Shown here: positions 6,574 through 12,431 of the stretch, piece after piece | How the letters are laid out: every line of letters begins with the position of its first letter | Position numbering within the stretch: the stretch's first letter is position 1 | Origin: an uncultured Lachnospiraceae bacterium | GTDB taxonomy: Bacteria; Bacillota; Clostridia; Lachnospirales; Lachnospiraceae | Direction: 5' to 3' | NCBI GenBank assembly: GCA_902797785.1 | Contig: CADBUD010000116.1 | Location: 1 to 12,431, forward strand | Length of the DNA stretch: 12,431 nt | Notes under the pieces: model-generated | What the model saw: only the letters and a program-made list of their open reading frames with translations | Database searches by the model: none | What the model was told of the DNA's origin: nothing | Position numbers and translations under genes: made by a program

Positions 6574-7544
6574 TGGCGAAGCGGAAAAAAGAGGAAGCAG
6601 CAGCTGGCTCGCCTGCGTGGATGGCGACATTTAGTGATTTGATGAATTTGCTGCTGTGCTTTTTCGTCCTTTTGTTTTCCATGTCATCGGTAGAGGCGAG
6701 TAAGTTCGAGTTGGTTATTCGTTCATTGAACAGCGCATTCAGTGTCCTGCCGAATGGAGGCAGCACGATATCGGATGACGGGATGATGATTAGCTCCGGT
6801 GTGAGCGCAATGAATGAGTTCAATGATGTTTATTTATCCGAAGGAAATTCCAATGGAGATAAAAATACAGAAACACCAAATGAAGCTGATGAAAATATAG
6901 AAGGAAAAGAGCAGCTGGCAGATGGGACACAAGCAGAAAAAAATGCAGATGGAAGCCAGGGGGCAGATGCAAAGGACGCCACAAATGACAATCAGGCTGC
7001 GGAAGATCAAAATGCAGATAATCTGGGTGCGGATCTGAGTGCCGAGGAGATGAAAAAAGAGCTGGAGGAAAAGGGGCTTGAGGAATCTGAACAGATGGCA
7101 AATGAAATAGAAAAAATGCTGAAAGATTCCGAGTATCAGGGACAGGTTGAAATTGATTTCACTTCTCAGTATGTCTGCCTGACCTTAAACGGCGCTCTAC
7201 TGTTTGGTTCTGGAGAAGCGGAATTAAAAGAAGAGGCAAAACCGATGGTGGATCGCATTGGTGAGGTACTTCATGAATATGAGGATAATCTGATTGATGT
7301 GGAAGGACATACCGATAATGTGCCTATTCATAATTCGAGATTCAATGATAATAATACCTTATCGACATTTCGGGCTCTGGCAGTTGCGGAATATTTGTTT
7401 TCAACGACAGATCTGAAACCGGAAAAGTTCAAATACTCCGGCAGAGGAGAGTATGACCCGGTAGGGGATAATTCCACAGAGGAAGGTCGGGCACGGAACC
7501 GTAGAGTAGAGATTAAAGTATATAATTCCGTATATACCTATTAA
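6573..7544 (+). CDS. motB: Flagellar motor stator protein MotB
   Basis: A 323-residue partner of MotA that anchors the stator to peptidoglycan. The single N-terminal helix at about 16-42 contains WMATFSDLMNLLLCFFVLLFS. Asp22 is the ion-carrying aspartate equivalent to Asp32 of E. coli MotB. An Asp/Glu/Asn/Ala-rich linker of about 70 residues (roughly 85-155) follows, longer and more acidic than usual. The OmpA-like peptidoglycan-binding domain is at about 180-320, with VEGHTDNVPI and the closing GRARNRRVEIKVY, where the NRRVEI arginines are the expected ligand-binding type. The start codon overlaps the motA stop. Confidence 0.95.
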   Translation: MAKRKKEEAAAGSPAWMATFSDLMNLLLCFFVLLFSMSSVEASKFELVIRSLNSAFSVLPNGGSTISDDGMMISSGVSAMNEFNDVYLSEGNSNGDKNTETPNEADENIEGKEQLADGTQAEKNADGSQGADAKDATNDNQAAEDQNADNLGADLSAEEMKKELEEKGLEESEQMANEIEKMLKDSEYQGQVEIDFTSQYVCLTLNGALLFGSGEAELKEEAKPMVDRIGEVLHEYEDNLIDVEGHTDNVPIHNSRFNDNNTLSTFRALAVAEYLFSTTDLKPEKFKYSGRGEYDPVGDNSTEEGRARNRRVEIKVYNSVYTY

Positions 7545-7558
7545 GGCAGAGGAAAAGT

Positions 7559-7565
7559 TAAGGAG
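7559..7565 (+). promoter_or_regulatory. Ribosome binding site deciding the fliL start
   Basis: TAAGGAG at 7559-7565 is 8 bases before ATG 7574. An in-frame GTG at 7565 overlaps the site itself and cannot be served by it, so the ATG is the likely start. Confidence 0.75.
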
Positions 7566-7573
7566 TGAATAAA

Positions 7574-8086
7574 ATGAAAAGAAACATGCTGACAGTTGTT
7601 GTCATGGCTTTGGTGATTGTAAATATTGTATTGACAGCGTTGATGTATTTCAGTATTATGCCGACAACTCAAAAACAGAATGAGTTGATCACAAAGATTG
7701 CAGGGGCTATTGATTTACAGCTGCAGGATCAGAACGAGGGCGGAGAAATGGAAATTCCAATCGACCAGATTCAGGTATATGATATTGAGGATTCTATGAC
7801 AATCAACCTGAAAAAGGGCGAGGATGGAGAAGATCACTTTGCTGTAGTATCAATTTCCTTGTCCCTGAATACCAAGGATAAGGATTTTGCGACCTATCAG
7901 CCGGAGCTTTCCACCAAAGAAAGTCTGATTAAGGACAAGATTATCAGCGTTGTATCGGCATATAGTATCGATGAATTAAAAGGAAATACGGTTGAGGTAC
8001 AGGATGAGCTGCTTGCAGAGCTTCAGAAAATGTTCGATTCTAAATTTATTATCGGAGTTGGGTTCCGTGATGTAATTTACCAGTAA
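7574..8086 (+). CDS. fliL: Flagellar basal body-associated protein FliL
   Basis: A 170-residue protein with a short basic head (MKRN), one transmembrane helix at about residues 5-27 (MLTVVVMALVIVNIVLTALMYF) and an extracytoplasmic domain. The domain has the FliL pattern of a strand pair (AVVSISLSLNTKDKDF), a charged helix with paired ionisable residues (ELSTKESLIKDKIISVVSAYSIDEL), and the closing KFIIGVGFRDVIYQ. FliL surrounds or stabilises MotAB stators and affects torque. Its place directly after motB fits this role. A gap of about 29 bases from motB and a strong ribosome binding site suggest the same transcript. Confidence 0.9.
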   Translation: MKRNMLTVVVMALVIVNIVLTALMYFSIMPTTQKQNELITKIAGAIDLQLQDQNEGGEMEIPIDQIQVYDIEDSMTINLKKGEDGEDHFAVVSISLSLNTKDKDFATYQPELSTKESLIKDKIISVVSAYSIDELKGNTVEVQDELLAELQKMFDSKFIIGVGFRDVIYQ

Positions 8087-8149
8087 TCGTGTTCCATATG
8101 CTTGAATCAAAGAAAAGCAGGGCATGAAACGAAAAAGAGGTGAGGAACG

Positions 8150-9130
8150 ATGAGCGATATTCTTTCGCAGGACGAGATCGACAGTCTTCTTGCCGCATTG
8201 AGCAGCGGGGAGCTGGATGCGAATGATATGAAAGAAAGCTCCGAAAAACAGATCAAGAATTATGATTTTGCCAGACCGGCAAAGTTTTCAAAAGAACATT
8301 TAAGAACTCTGGAAATTATCTTTGAACATTATGGAAGGTTGCTGTCCACGAATCTTCCGGTATATTTGAGAAAAACGACACAGGTCGAGGTGATGAATTC
8401 AGAAGCAGTTACCTATTCGGAATTCACCAATGCTCTGGCAAATCCAGTATTGCTCGGAGTCGTGGATCTGTCTCCACTAAAAGGCAGTATTATCATACAG
8501 CTTGAGTCTAATCTTGGATATGTGATTGTGGATCGGCTGTTGGGAGGATATGGAAATCCTTTGGATAAGACAAGGGATTTTTCAGAAATAGAGCTGACAA
8601 TCATAGAACGGATTCTTGTAGTCTGCGTCACACTGCTTCGAGAGCCATGGCAGAATGTAATTGATCTGGTTCCGAGACTGGATCGGATTGAGACAAATTC
8701 CCAATATGCGCAGATTATTTCTCCGGGAGAAATGATTGCTATCGTCACCTTGAATATCAAGGTAGGAGATGTGGAAGGATTGATGAATATCTGTCTTCCA
8801 TACAGTACCTTGGAAGAGGTTATGGATAAATTGAATACGAAGTATTGGTATTCCAACATGCAGGATAAGGATGAGAGAAATTATGGAGATGCAATCGAAG
8901 CTCTGATTTCCAAAGCACCGATTCCGGTTAAGGCAGTACTGGGCACAAGTCAGCTATCCATCAGCGACTTTGCAAATCTTCAGCTGGGAGATATCATACG
9001 TCTTGACAGACTTGTAGAGGACGAGCTGGATATATATGTTGGAAACATAAAAAAGTTTACTGCATTGCCGGGTGCTTCGGGAGATAAATATGCAGTTAGA
9101 ATCACATCAATAATCAGAGAGGAGCAATGA
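8150..9130 (+). CDS. fliM: Flagellar motor switch protein FliM
   Basis: A 326-residue C-ring protein that binds CheY-P and sets rotation direction. Residues 1-17 (MSDILSQDEIDSLLAAL) are the conserved CheY-P binding peptide. The central CheC-like domain (about 45-230) contains the expected VDRLLGGYG motif near residues 122-130, part of the GGxG surface that contacts FliG. The C-terminal SpoA domain (about 250-326) ends DELDIYVGNIKKF...KYAVRITSI and pairs with the SpoA domain of FliY. The ribosome binding site GAGGTGAGG lies just before the ATG. Only four bases separate its stop from fliY. Confidence 0.96.
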   Translation: MSDILSQDEIDSLLAALSSGELDANDMKESSEKQIKNYDFARPAKFSKEHLRTLEIIFEHYGRLLSTNLPVYLRKTTQVEVMNSEAVTYSEFTNALANPVLLGVVDLSPLKGSIIIQLESNLGYVIVDRLLGGYGNPLDKTRDFSEIELTIIERILVVCVTLLREPWQNVIDLVPRLDRIETNSQYAQIISPGEMIAIVTLNIKVGDVEGLMNICLPYSTLEEVMDKLNTKYWYSNMQDKDERNYGDAIEALISKAPIPVKAVLGTSQLSISDFANLQLGDIIRLDRLVEDELDIYVGNIKKFTALPGASGDKYAVRITSIIREEQ

Positions 9131-9134
9131 GGCA

Positions 9135-10298
9135 ATGGATGAAATGCTGTCACAAGAAGAAATCAATGCTTTGCTGAACAGCGCTGAGAACGGAGGATTA
9201 GACAGCGGGGGTTCCGGTGAAGCAAAAATAGAGCTGACAGAGATGGAAAAGGACGCCATAGGTGAGATTGCGAACATCAGCATGGGTACAGCGGCGACGA
9301 CCCTGTTTTCTCTGGTAAATCAAAAGGTCATTATTACGACACCGATTGTATCCTATGCCACATGGGACGACATCCTTGCTAATTATGAGCGTCCCTGTGT
9401 TTTTATCCAGATTTCTTATACCGTGGGTCTGGATGGAACGAACATTCTGGTATTAAGAGAAAACGATGTTAAGATTATTACCGATTTAATGATGGGCGGT
9501 GATGGAAGCAATACCGAAGGAGAATTAGGAGAACTTCATCTGAGTGCAATCAGTGAGGCAATGAATCAGATGATGGGTTCTTCGGCAACATCTCTTTCAT
9601 CGATGTTGAATAAAATGATTGATATCAGTCCGCCGCAGGCAGATTTGATTGATTTAAGTATGGTTTTAGATGGTGGAAGTATTGATGAGTTTTTGGCTCA
9701 TGAATTTGTCAAGGTTTCCTTTAAACTACAAATTGGAGATTTGATCGACAGTGAGCTGATGCAGCTCTATCCACCTTCTCTTGCAAAAGAAATATATGAA
9801 AATTATATGCAGAATATGAAAGGAGAGGAGGCACCACCTGAACCAACACCGGCACCAGCACCGACTCCGGCACCGGCACCGGCACCACAGCCGACGCCAG
9901 CGCCACAGCCGGCACCAACGCCTGCACCGGCACCGCAGCCTGCGATGCAGCAGCCAATGGGTCAGCCAGTGATGATGCAGCAGCCAATGATGATGCAGCA
10001 GCCTGTCAGTGTACAGCCTGCACAGTTTCAGCCGTTTTCAATGGATTTGGTTGCGGCTACCGGAAAAGAAAATATTGAACTGATTATGGATGTTCCATTG
10101 GAGGTTACGGTCGAGCTTGGGCGGACAAGCAAGTCGATTCAGGAAATTTTGGATTTTTCACAAGGAACCATTATTGAATTGAATAAAATAGCCGGTGAGC
10201 CAGTCGATGTATTGGTCAATGGAAAATATGTAGCAAAGGGTGAGGTCGTTGTTATTGAGGAAAGCTATGGTGTAAGAATCACAGAAATTGTGAAATGA
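9135..10298 (+). CDS. fliY: Flagellar motor switch phosphatase FliY
   Basis: A 387-residue protein combining three modules. Residues 1-16 (MDEMLSQEEINALLNS) copy the FliM CheY-P binding peptide. The CheC-type domain (about 33-230) carries two complete phosphatase motifs: Asp40-x3-Glu44-x2-Asn47-x22-Pro70, and Ser137-x3-Glu141-x2-Asn144-x22-Pro167. Each provides the Glu/Asn pair used to dephosphorylate CheY-P. After a Pro/Ala/Gln/Met linker (about 233-300), a FliN-like SpoA domain at about 309-387 (IMDVPLEVTVELGRTSKSIQEILDFSQGTIIELNK) builds the C-ring base. It thus acts as both switch component and CheY-P phosphatase. The fliM gap is 4 bases, with AGAGGAG at 9118-9124 inside the end of fliM. 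Confidence 0.95.
   Translation: MDEMLSQEEINALLNSAENGGLDSGGSGEAKIELTEMEKDAIGEIANISMGTAATTLFSLVNQKVIITTPIVSYATWDDILANYERPCVFIQISYTVGLDGTNILVLRENDVKIITDLMMGGDGSNTEGELGELHLSAISEAMNQMMGSSATSLSSMLNKMIDISPPQADLIDLSMVLDGGSIDEFLAHEFVKVSFKLQIGDLIDSELMQLYPPSLAKEIYENYMQNMKGEEAPPEPTPAPAPTPAPAPAPQPTPAPQPAPTPAPAPQPAMQQPMGQPVMMQQPMMMQQPVSVQPAQFQPFSMDLVAATGKENIELIMDVPLEVTVELGRTSKSIQEILDFSQGTIIELNKIAGEPVDVLVNGKYVAKGEVVVIEESYGVRITEIVK
9833..10033 (+). repeat. Low-complexity repeat DNA encoding the FliY linker
   Basis: About 200 bases of short, imperfect repeats. The first part reuses codons CCG/CCA/GCA/GCG/ACG/CAG as Pro-Ala/Pro-Thr/Pro-Gln dipeptides. The second part contains a direct repeat, GATGATGCAGCAGCC, at about 9971 and 9989 that encodes M-M-Q-Q-P blocks. 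The reading frame is kept throughout. This is an in-frame linker between the CheC and SpoA domains, not a CRISPR or mobile element. Confidence 0.75.
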
Positions 10299-10321
10299 CG
10301 GAATATAGGACAGTCAATGGA

Positions 10322-10357
10322 ATTTATCAACGGAAATATCGTAAAGATATGATAAAT
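10322..10357 (+). other. Bulged AT-rich hairpin between fliY and cheY
   Basis: Outer arms ATTTATC (10322-10328) and GATAAAT (10351-10357) enclose an inner pair ATATC (10336-10340) and GATAT (10346-10350) with loop GTAAA. A seven-base bulge lies on the left side. It is AT-rich and followed by no T-run, so it is more likely an mRNA processing or stability element than a terminator. It lies about 30 bases before the cheY ribosome binding site. Confidence 0.35.
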
Positions 10358-10405
10358 ATTAGCACATGATAAATAATATAGTATAAATAGGAGGATAATA
10401 TAATT

Positions 10406-10765
10406 ATGGCTAAGGTTTTAATTTGTGATGATGCAGCATTTATGAGAATGATGATCAAGGATATCTTGACAAAGAACGGGTATGAGATTGCTGGAGAGGC
10501 TGAAAACGGCGCGATTGCTGTTGAAAAATACTCAGAAACAAAGCCAGATCTTGTTCTGATGGATATCACAATGCCGGAGATGGATGGAATTCAGGCCTTA
10601 AAAAAGATTAAAGCTAATGATCCAGGAGCAATGGTAATTATGTGTTCGGCCATGGGACAGCAGGCGATGGTAATTGAAGCGATTCAGTCAGGAGCAAAAG
10701 ATTTTATTGTTAAGCCGTTTCAGGCGGATCGTGTAATTGAAGCAGTAAAAAAGGTAGTTGGCTAA
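10406..10765 (+). CDS. cheY: Chemotaxis response regulator CheY
   Basis: A 119-residue stand-alone receiver domain. The acidic pocket is Asp8-Asp9, the phosphorylation site Asp53 (LVLMDITMPEMDG), the switch Ser81 (VIMCSAMGQQ) takes the place of the usual Thr, and Lys103 sits in IVKPFQ. All catalytic positions are present, and Ser at that position is common in Firmicutes CheY. CheY-P made by CheA binds FliM and FliY to change motor behaviour and is removed by FliY/CheC. A place between fliY and fliO is as in Bacillus. AGGAGG at 10389-10394 precedes the ATG by 11 bases, slightly long. Confidence 0.95.
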   Translation: MAKVLICDDAAFMRMMIKDILTKNGYEIAGEAENGAIAVEKYSETKPDLVLMDITMPEMDGIQALKKIKANDPGAMVIMCSAMGQQAMVIEAIQSGAKDFIVKPFQADRVIEAVKKVVG

Positions 10766-10798
10766 AGCTTCCAAAAACAAAACGGCAGGCGAGAGTGT

Positions 10799-10890
10799 AT
10801 GGGGGAAGGAGAGTTTCCCCCATTTCTTGATACTAAGGAACTGGAAATTCCTTAGTAAAACAGGAGTATTTTACGGCAGAGAAGCCGTAA
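10799..10890 (+). other. Three consecutive hairpins between cheY and fliO
   Basis: Hairpin 1: ATGGGGGAA (10799-10807) with TTCCCCCAT (10815-10823), 9 bp, loop GGAGAGT, then TTCTTGA. Hairpin 2: TACTAAGGAA (10831-10840) with TTCCTTAGTA (10848-10857), 10 bp, loop CTGGAAA. Hairpin 3: TTACGGC (10871-10877) with GCCGTAA (10884-10890), 7 bp, loop AGAGAA. All stems are perfect. The first could act as a weak terminator or attenuator, but its T-tract is interrupted. Two loops expose GGA, the core bound by CsrA in other bacteria. The whole 192-base gap has no convincing ORF. Confidence 0.6.
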
Positions 10891-10957
10891 GGATGAACGG
10901 TTATATCATTTTTGGACAGTTCCGAAAGGATAATTCACTGTGGAGTGGGAGGAATGA

Positions 10958-11341
10958 ATGTACGGAATACTTTTATTAGGGAGAAGTTCCATAGAGAATT
11001 TCTTTCAATTTGTAGTAGTCGTGATTCTATTTATTTTCGTATTGGCAATCACCTATTTTACGACACGGTGGATCGGTGGCTATCAGGCAGGACAGCAGAT
11101 GGAGCGGAACATCAAGGTCATCGAAACGGTAAAAGTAACAAATAATAAGTTTCTTCAGATCATAAAGATTGGGGAGAAATATTACCTGATCTCGATTGGA
11201 AAGGATGAGATTCATCTTTTGACCGAGCTTTCAGATGAAAAGCTCAAAGAGCCGGAGTTGAAAGAACTCCCGGGATTTTCAGCAGCGAAAGGAAGCTTTC
11301 AGAAAATCCTTGAAGAAACAAAAAAGCGGTTAAAAAAATAA
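10958..11341 (+). CDS. fliO: Flagellar biosynthesis protein FliO (FliZ of Bacillus)
   Basis: A 127-residue small membrane protein with one transmembrane helix at about residues 13-35 (ENFFQFVVVVILFIFVLAITYF). A cytoplasmic domain then contains GGYQAGQQMERNIKVIETVKVTNNKFLQIIKIGEKYYLISIGKDEIHLLTEL, the strand pattern of the FliO family (PF04347). The tail is Lys-rich. FliO helps assembly of the FliP ring of the type III export gate and fits its place just before fliP. GGGAGG at 10947-10952 lies five bases before the ATG, and a stop directly before the ATG in frame excludes a longer protein. The gap to fliP is 16 bases. Confidence 0.88.
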   Translation: MYGILLLGRSSIENFFQFVVVVILFIFVLAITYFTTRWIGGYQAGQQMERNIKVIETVKVTNNKFLQIIKIGEKYYLISIGKDEIHLLTELSDEKLKEPELKELPGFSAAKGSFQKILEETKKRLKK

Positions 11342-11357
11342 ACAGGGAGAGCCTTTT

Positions 11358-12344
11358 ATGAGTAAAACAGGAAAAAACGATAAGAGAAGGCAAAACCGAA
11401 GGATATACCATCCTCTTATCGTAGTGGCTTTTTTGGTCGTTATGTGGTATCAGCTTCTCCCAGTTTCGGTTTTTGCAGCAGCAGCAAATAGTGCGATAGG
11501 AGATTCTTCTTCTACTGTGGAATCTGATACAGGAAATGGAACGATTCAGGAAACAGGGGAGGGGGATGATCAGGAAGTTTCCAGCGATGAAATGCTTGAC
11601 AATACAGAGGATATTGGAGAACCTCAGGTCGAGCGTGGAACCAAGGATGCAGAAGAGCTAAAAGAAGAAAAAGAAAATGGAAGCTCCTTGTCGATTCAAT
11701 ATACCAATGACAGTGGGGAACTTTCAGGAGAACTTCGTATTCTTCTCGTTTTGACGGTCTTGGCTTTGGCACCATCGATTCTGGTCATGCTGACCTCTTT
11801 TACCAGGATTATTGTGGTTCTGCATTTTATCAGACAGGCTCTTGGAACAACGACCTCACCGCCCAATCAGGTTCTGATCGGTCTGGCATTGTTTCTTACC
11901 TTATTCATCATGAGCCCGGTATTTACAGAAATCAATGAACAGGCAATCAAACCGTTGGATGCAGGAGAAATAACGCAGGAAATTGCGTTAGAGCGAGGAC
12001 AAAAGCCACTGCGGGAATTTATGTATGGTCAGACACAGGAAAAAGACGTTCGCTTGTTTTTAGATATTGCAGATATAGAATCTGTAGAGACGAATGATGA
12101 GATTCCAATGACCGTTCTGATTCCAAGCTTCATATTAAGTGAACTTCGTACCGCATTTATTATTGGTTTTTTGATTTACATTCCATTTATTGTCATAGAC
12201 ATGGTCGTGGCTTCGACATTGATGTCGATGGGGATGATGATGTTGCCGCCGACCACGATTTCCATGCCGTTCAAAATCCTTTTGTTTATCTTGGCAGATG
12301 GATGGAATCTGATTATAGGTGGATTGGTACAGACATTTTATTAG
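11358..12344 (+). CDS. fliP: Flagellar export gate protein FliP with acidic N-terminal extension
   Basis: A 328-residue protein, about 80 residues longer than E. coli FliP (245). A basic head and signal peptide occupy residues 1-40 (HPLIVVAFLVVMWYQLLPVSVFA, likely cleavage after VFA). An acidic Ser/Glu/Asp segment at about 45-110 is the extra part. The canonical FliP core follows: ILLVLTVLALAPSILVMLTSFTRIIVVLHFIRQALGTTTSPPNQVL at about 128-173, TLFIMSPVF near 181-189, and MTVLIPSFILSELRTAFIIGFLIYIPFIVIDMVVASTLMSMGMMMLPP at about 251-298. FliP5 with FliQ and FliR forms the export pore. GGGAGA at 11345-11350 supports the start. The expected next gene, fliQ, is not seen in the 87 bases left. Confidence 0.95.
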   Translation: MSKTGKNDKRRQNRRIYHPLIVVAFLVVMWYQLLPVSVFAAAANSAIGDSSSTVESDTGNGTIQETGEGDDQEVSSDEMLDNTEDIGEPQVERGTKDAEELKEEKENGSSLSIQYTNDSGELSGELRILLVLTVLALAPSILVMLTSFTRIIVVLHFIRQALGTTTSPPNQVLIGLALFLTLFIMSPVFTEINEQAIKPLDAGEITQEIALERGQKPLREFMYGQTQEKDVRLFLDIADIESVETNDEIPMTVLIPSFILSELRTAFIIGFLIYIPFIVIDMVVASTLMSMGMMMLPPTTISMPFKILLFILADGWNLIIGGLVQTFY

Positions 12345-12358
12345 ATGATGTTGGGGTC

Positions 12359-12427
12359 AAAAGTGCCATGCGATGAAATCGCATGTGCACTTTGCACGAA
12401 GATTCGGAGGGACAAGCGAGCTTGTCC
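12359..12427 (+). repeat. Double palindromic element after fliP, likely a dispersed repeat
   Basis: AAAGTGC (12360-12366) plus CATGCGAT (12367-12374) pairs with ATCGCATG (12378-12385) plus GCACTTT (12387-12393): 15 bp with one bulged T at 12386 and a GAA loop. Twelve bases after its alternative arm, GGACAAGC (12410-12417) pairs with GCTTGTCC (12420-12427). A competing hairpin GTGCA/TGCAC (12385-12389 with 12393-12397) uses part of the first stem. No T-run follows, so it is not a normal terminator. GC content is higher than the flanking genes. The layout resembles REP/BOX-type or MITE-like palindromes. Copy number cannot be judged from one window, and the element may continue past the end. Confidence 0.5.
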
Positions 12428-12431
12428 ACGC

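Noticed and set aside
9721..9987. Ala/Val-rich minus-strand frame opposite fliY
   Set aside because: It is the complement of the Pro/Ala linker repeats. Low-complexity GC-rich codons remove stops by chance.
9833..10033. Possible CRISPR-like or mobile repeat
   Set aside because: Repeat units are short, imperfect, without spacers, and stay in the fliY reading frame.
10359..10387. Possible sigma-A promoter TTAGCA-N17-TATAAA before cheY
   Set aside because: Transcription would start at about 10394, inside the cheY ribosome binding site, leaving no usable site for translation.
10758..10979. Open frame of 73 codons bridging cheY and fliO
   Set aside because: It begins at a TTG inside cheY without a good ribosome binding site, runs through three hairpins, and resembles no family known to me.

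Overview
The window is a segment of a large bacterial flagellar (fla/che-type) gene cluster, with every recognisable gene on the + strand. Gene content and order (fliJ end, motE-like/ylxF, fliK, flgD, a PF12611 'flagellar operon' gene, flgE, motA, motB, fliL, fliM, fliY, cheY, fliO, fliP) match Firmicutes of the class Clostridia. A FliY with CheC-type motifs in place of a plain FliN, a cheY between fliY and fliO, motAB inside the cluster, AGGAGG-type ribosome binding sites and moderate-to-low GC all fit. My best guess is a motile Lachnospiraceae (Roseburia / Eubacterium / Lachnospira-like), inferred from synteny and not proven.

Region 1 (1-5404) carries export and hook genes: the 3' end of fliJ, a membrane-anchored coiled-coil MgtE_N protein (MotE/YlxF family), the hook-length ruler FliK, the hook cap FlgD, a small protein of unknown function (PF12611) and the hook protein FlgE. 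A textbook sigma-D/sigma-28 promoter (TAAA-N15-GCCGATAT) lies between flgD and the PF12611 gene, so that gene and flgE can probably be transcribed separately from the upstream operon.

Region 2 (5405-5760) is a 356-base break in the operon. It holds a perfect 13-bp intrinsic terminator after flgE, a sigma-A promoter with an extended -10, a second possible promoter, and a possible 12-codon peptide. The flbD/swrD gene found near here in many relatives is absent.

Region 3 (5761-12344) carries stator and switch genes followed by the start of the export-gate genes: motA, motB (1-base overlap), fliL, fliM, fliY (4-base gap), cheY, fliO, fliP. MotA/B form the torque-generating stator, FliL supports it, and FliM/FliY form the switch that CheY-P binds. 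FliY keeps both CheC phosphatase motifs. FliO and FliP belong to the export apparatus. A 192-base gap between cheY and fliO contains three consecutive strong hairpins. After fliP the window ends in a doubly palindromic sequence that looks like a dispersed repeat, where fliQ would be expected next.

I found no clear novel multi-gene system. The most interesting material is regulatory: the internal sigma-D promoter, the terminator/promoter break before motA, the hairpin cluster between cheY and fliO, and the palindromic element after fliP. Acidic or low-complexity insertions in MotE, FliK, MotB and FliP, and a Pro/Ala linker in FliY, are a second theme.
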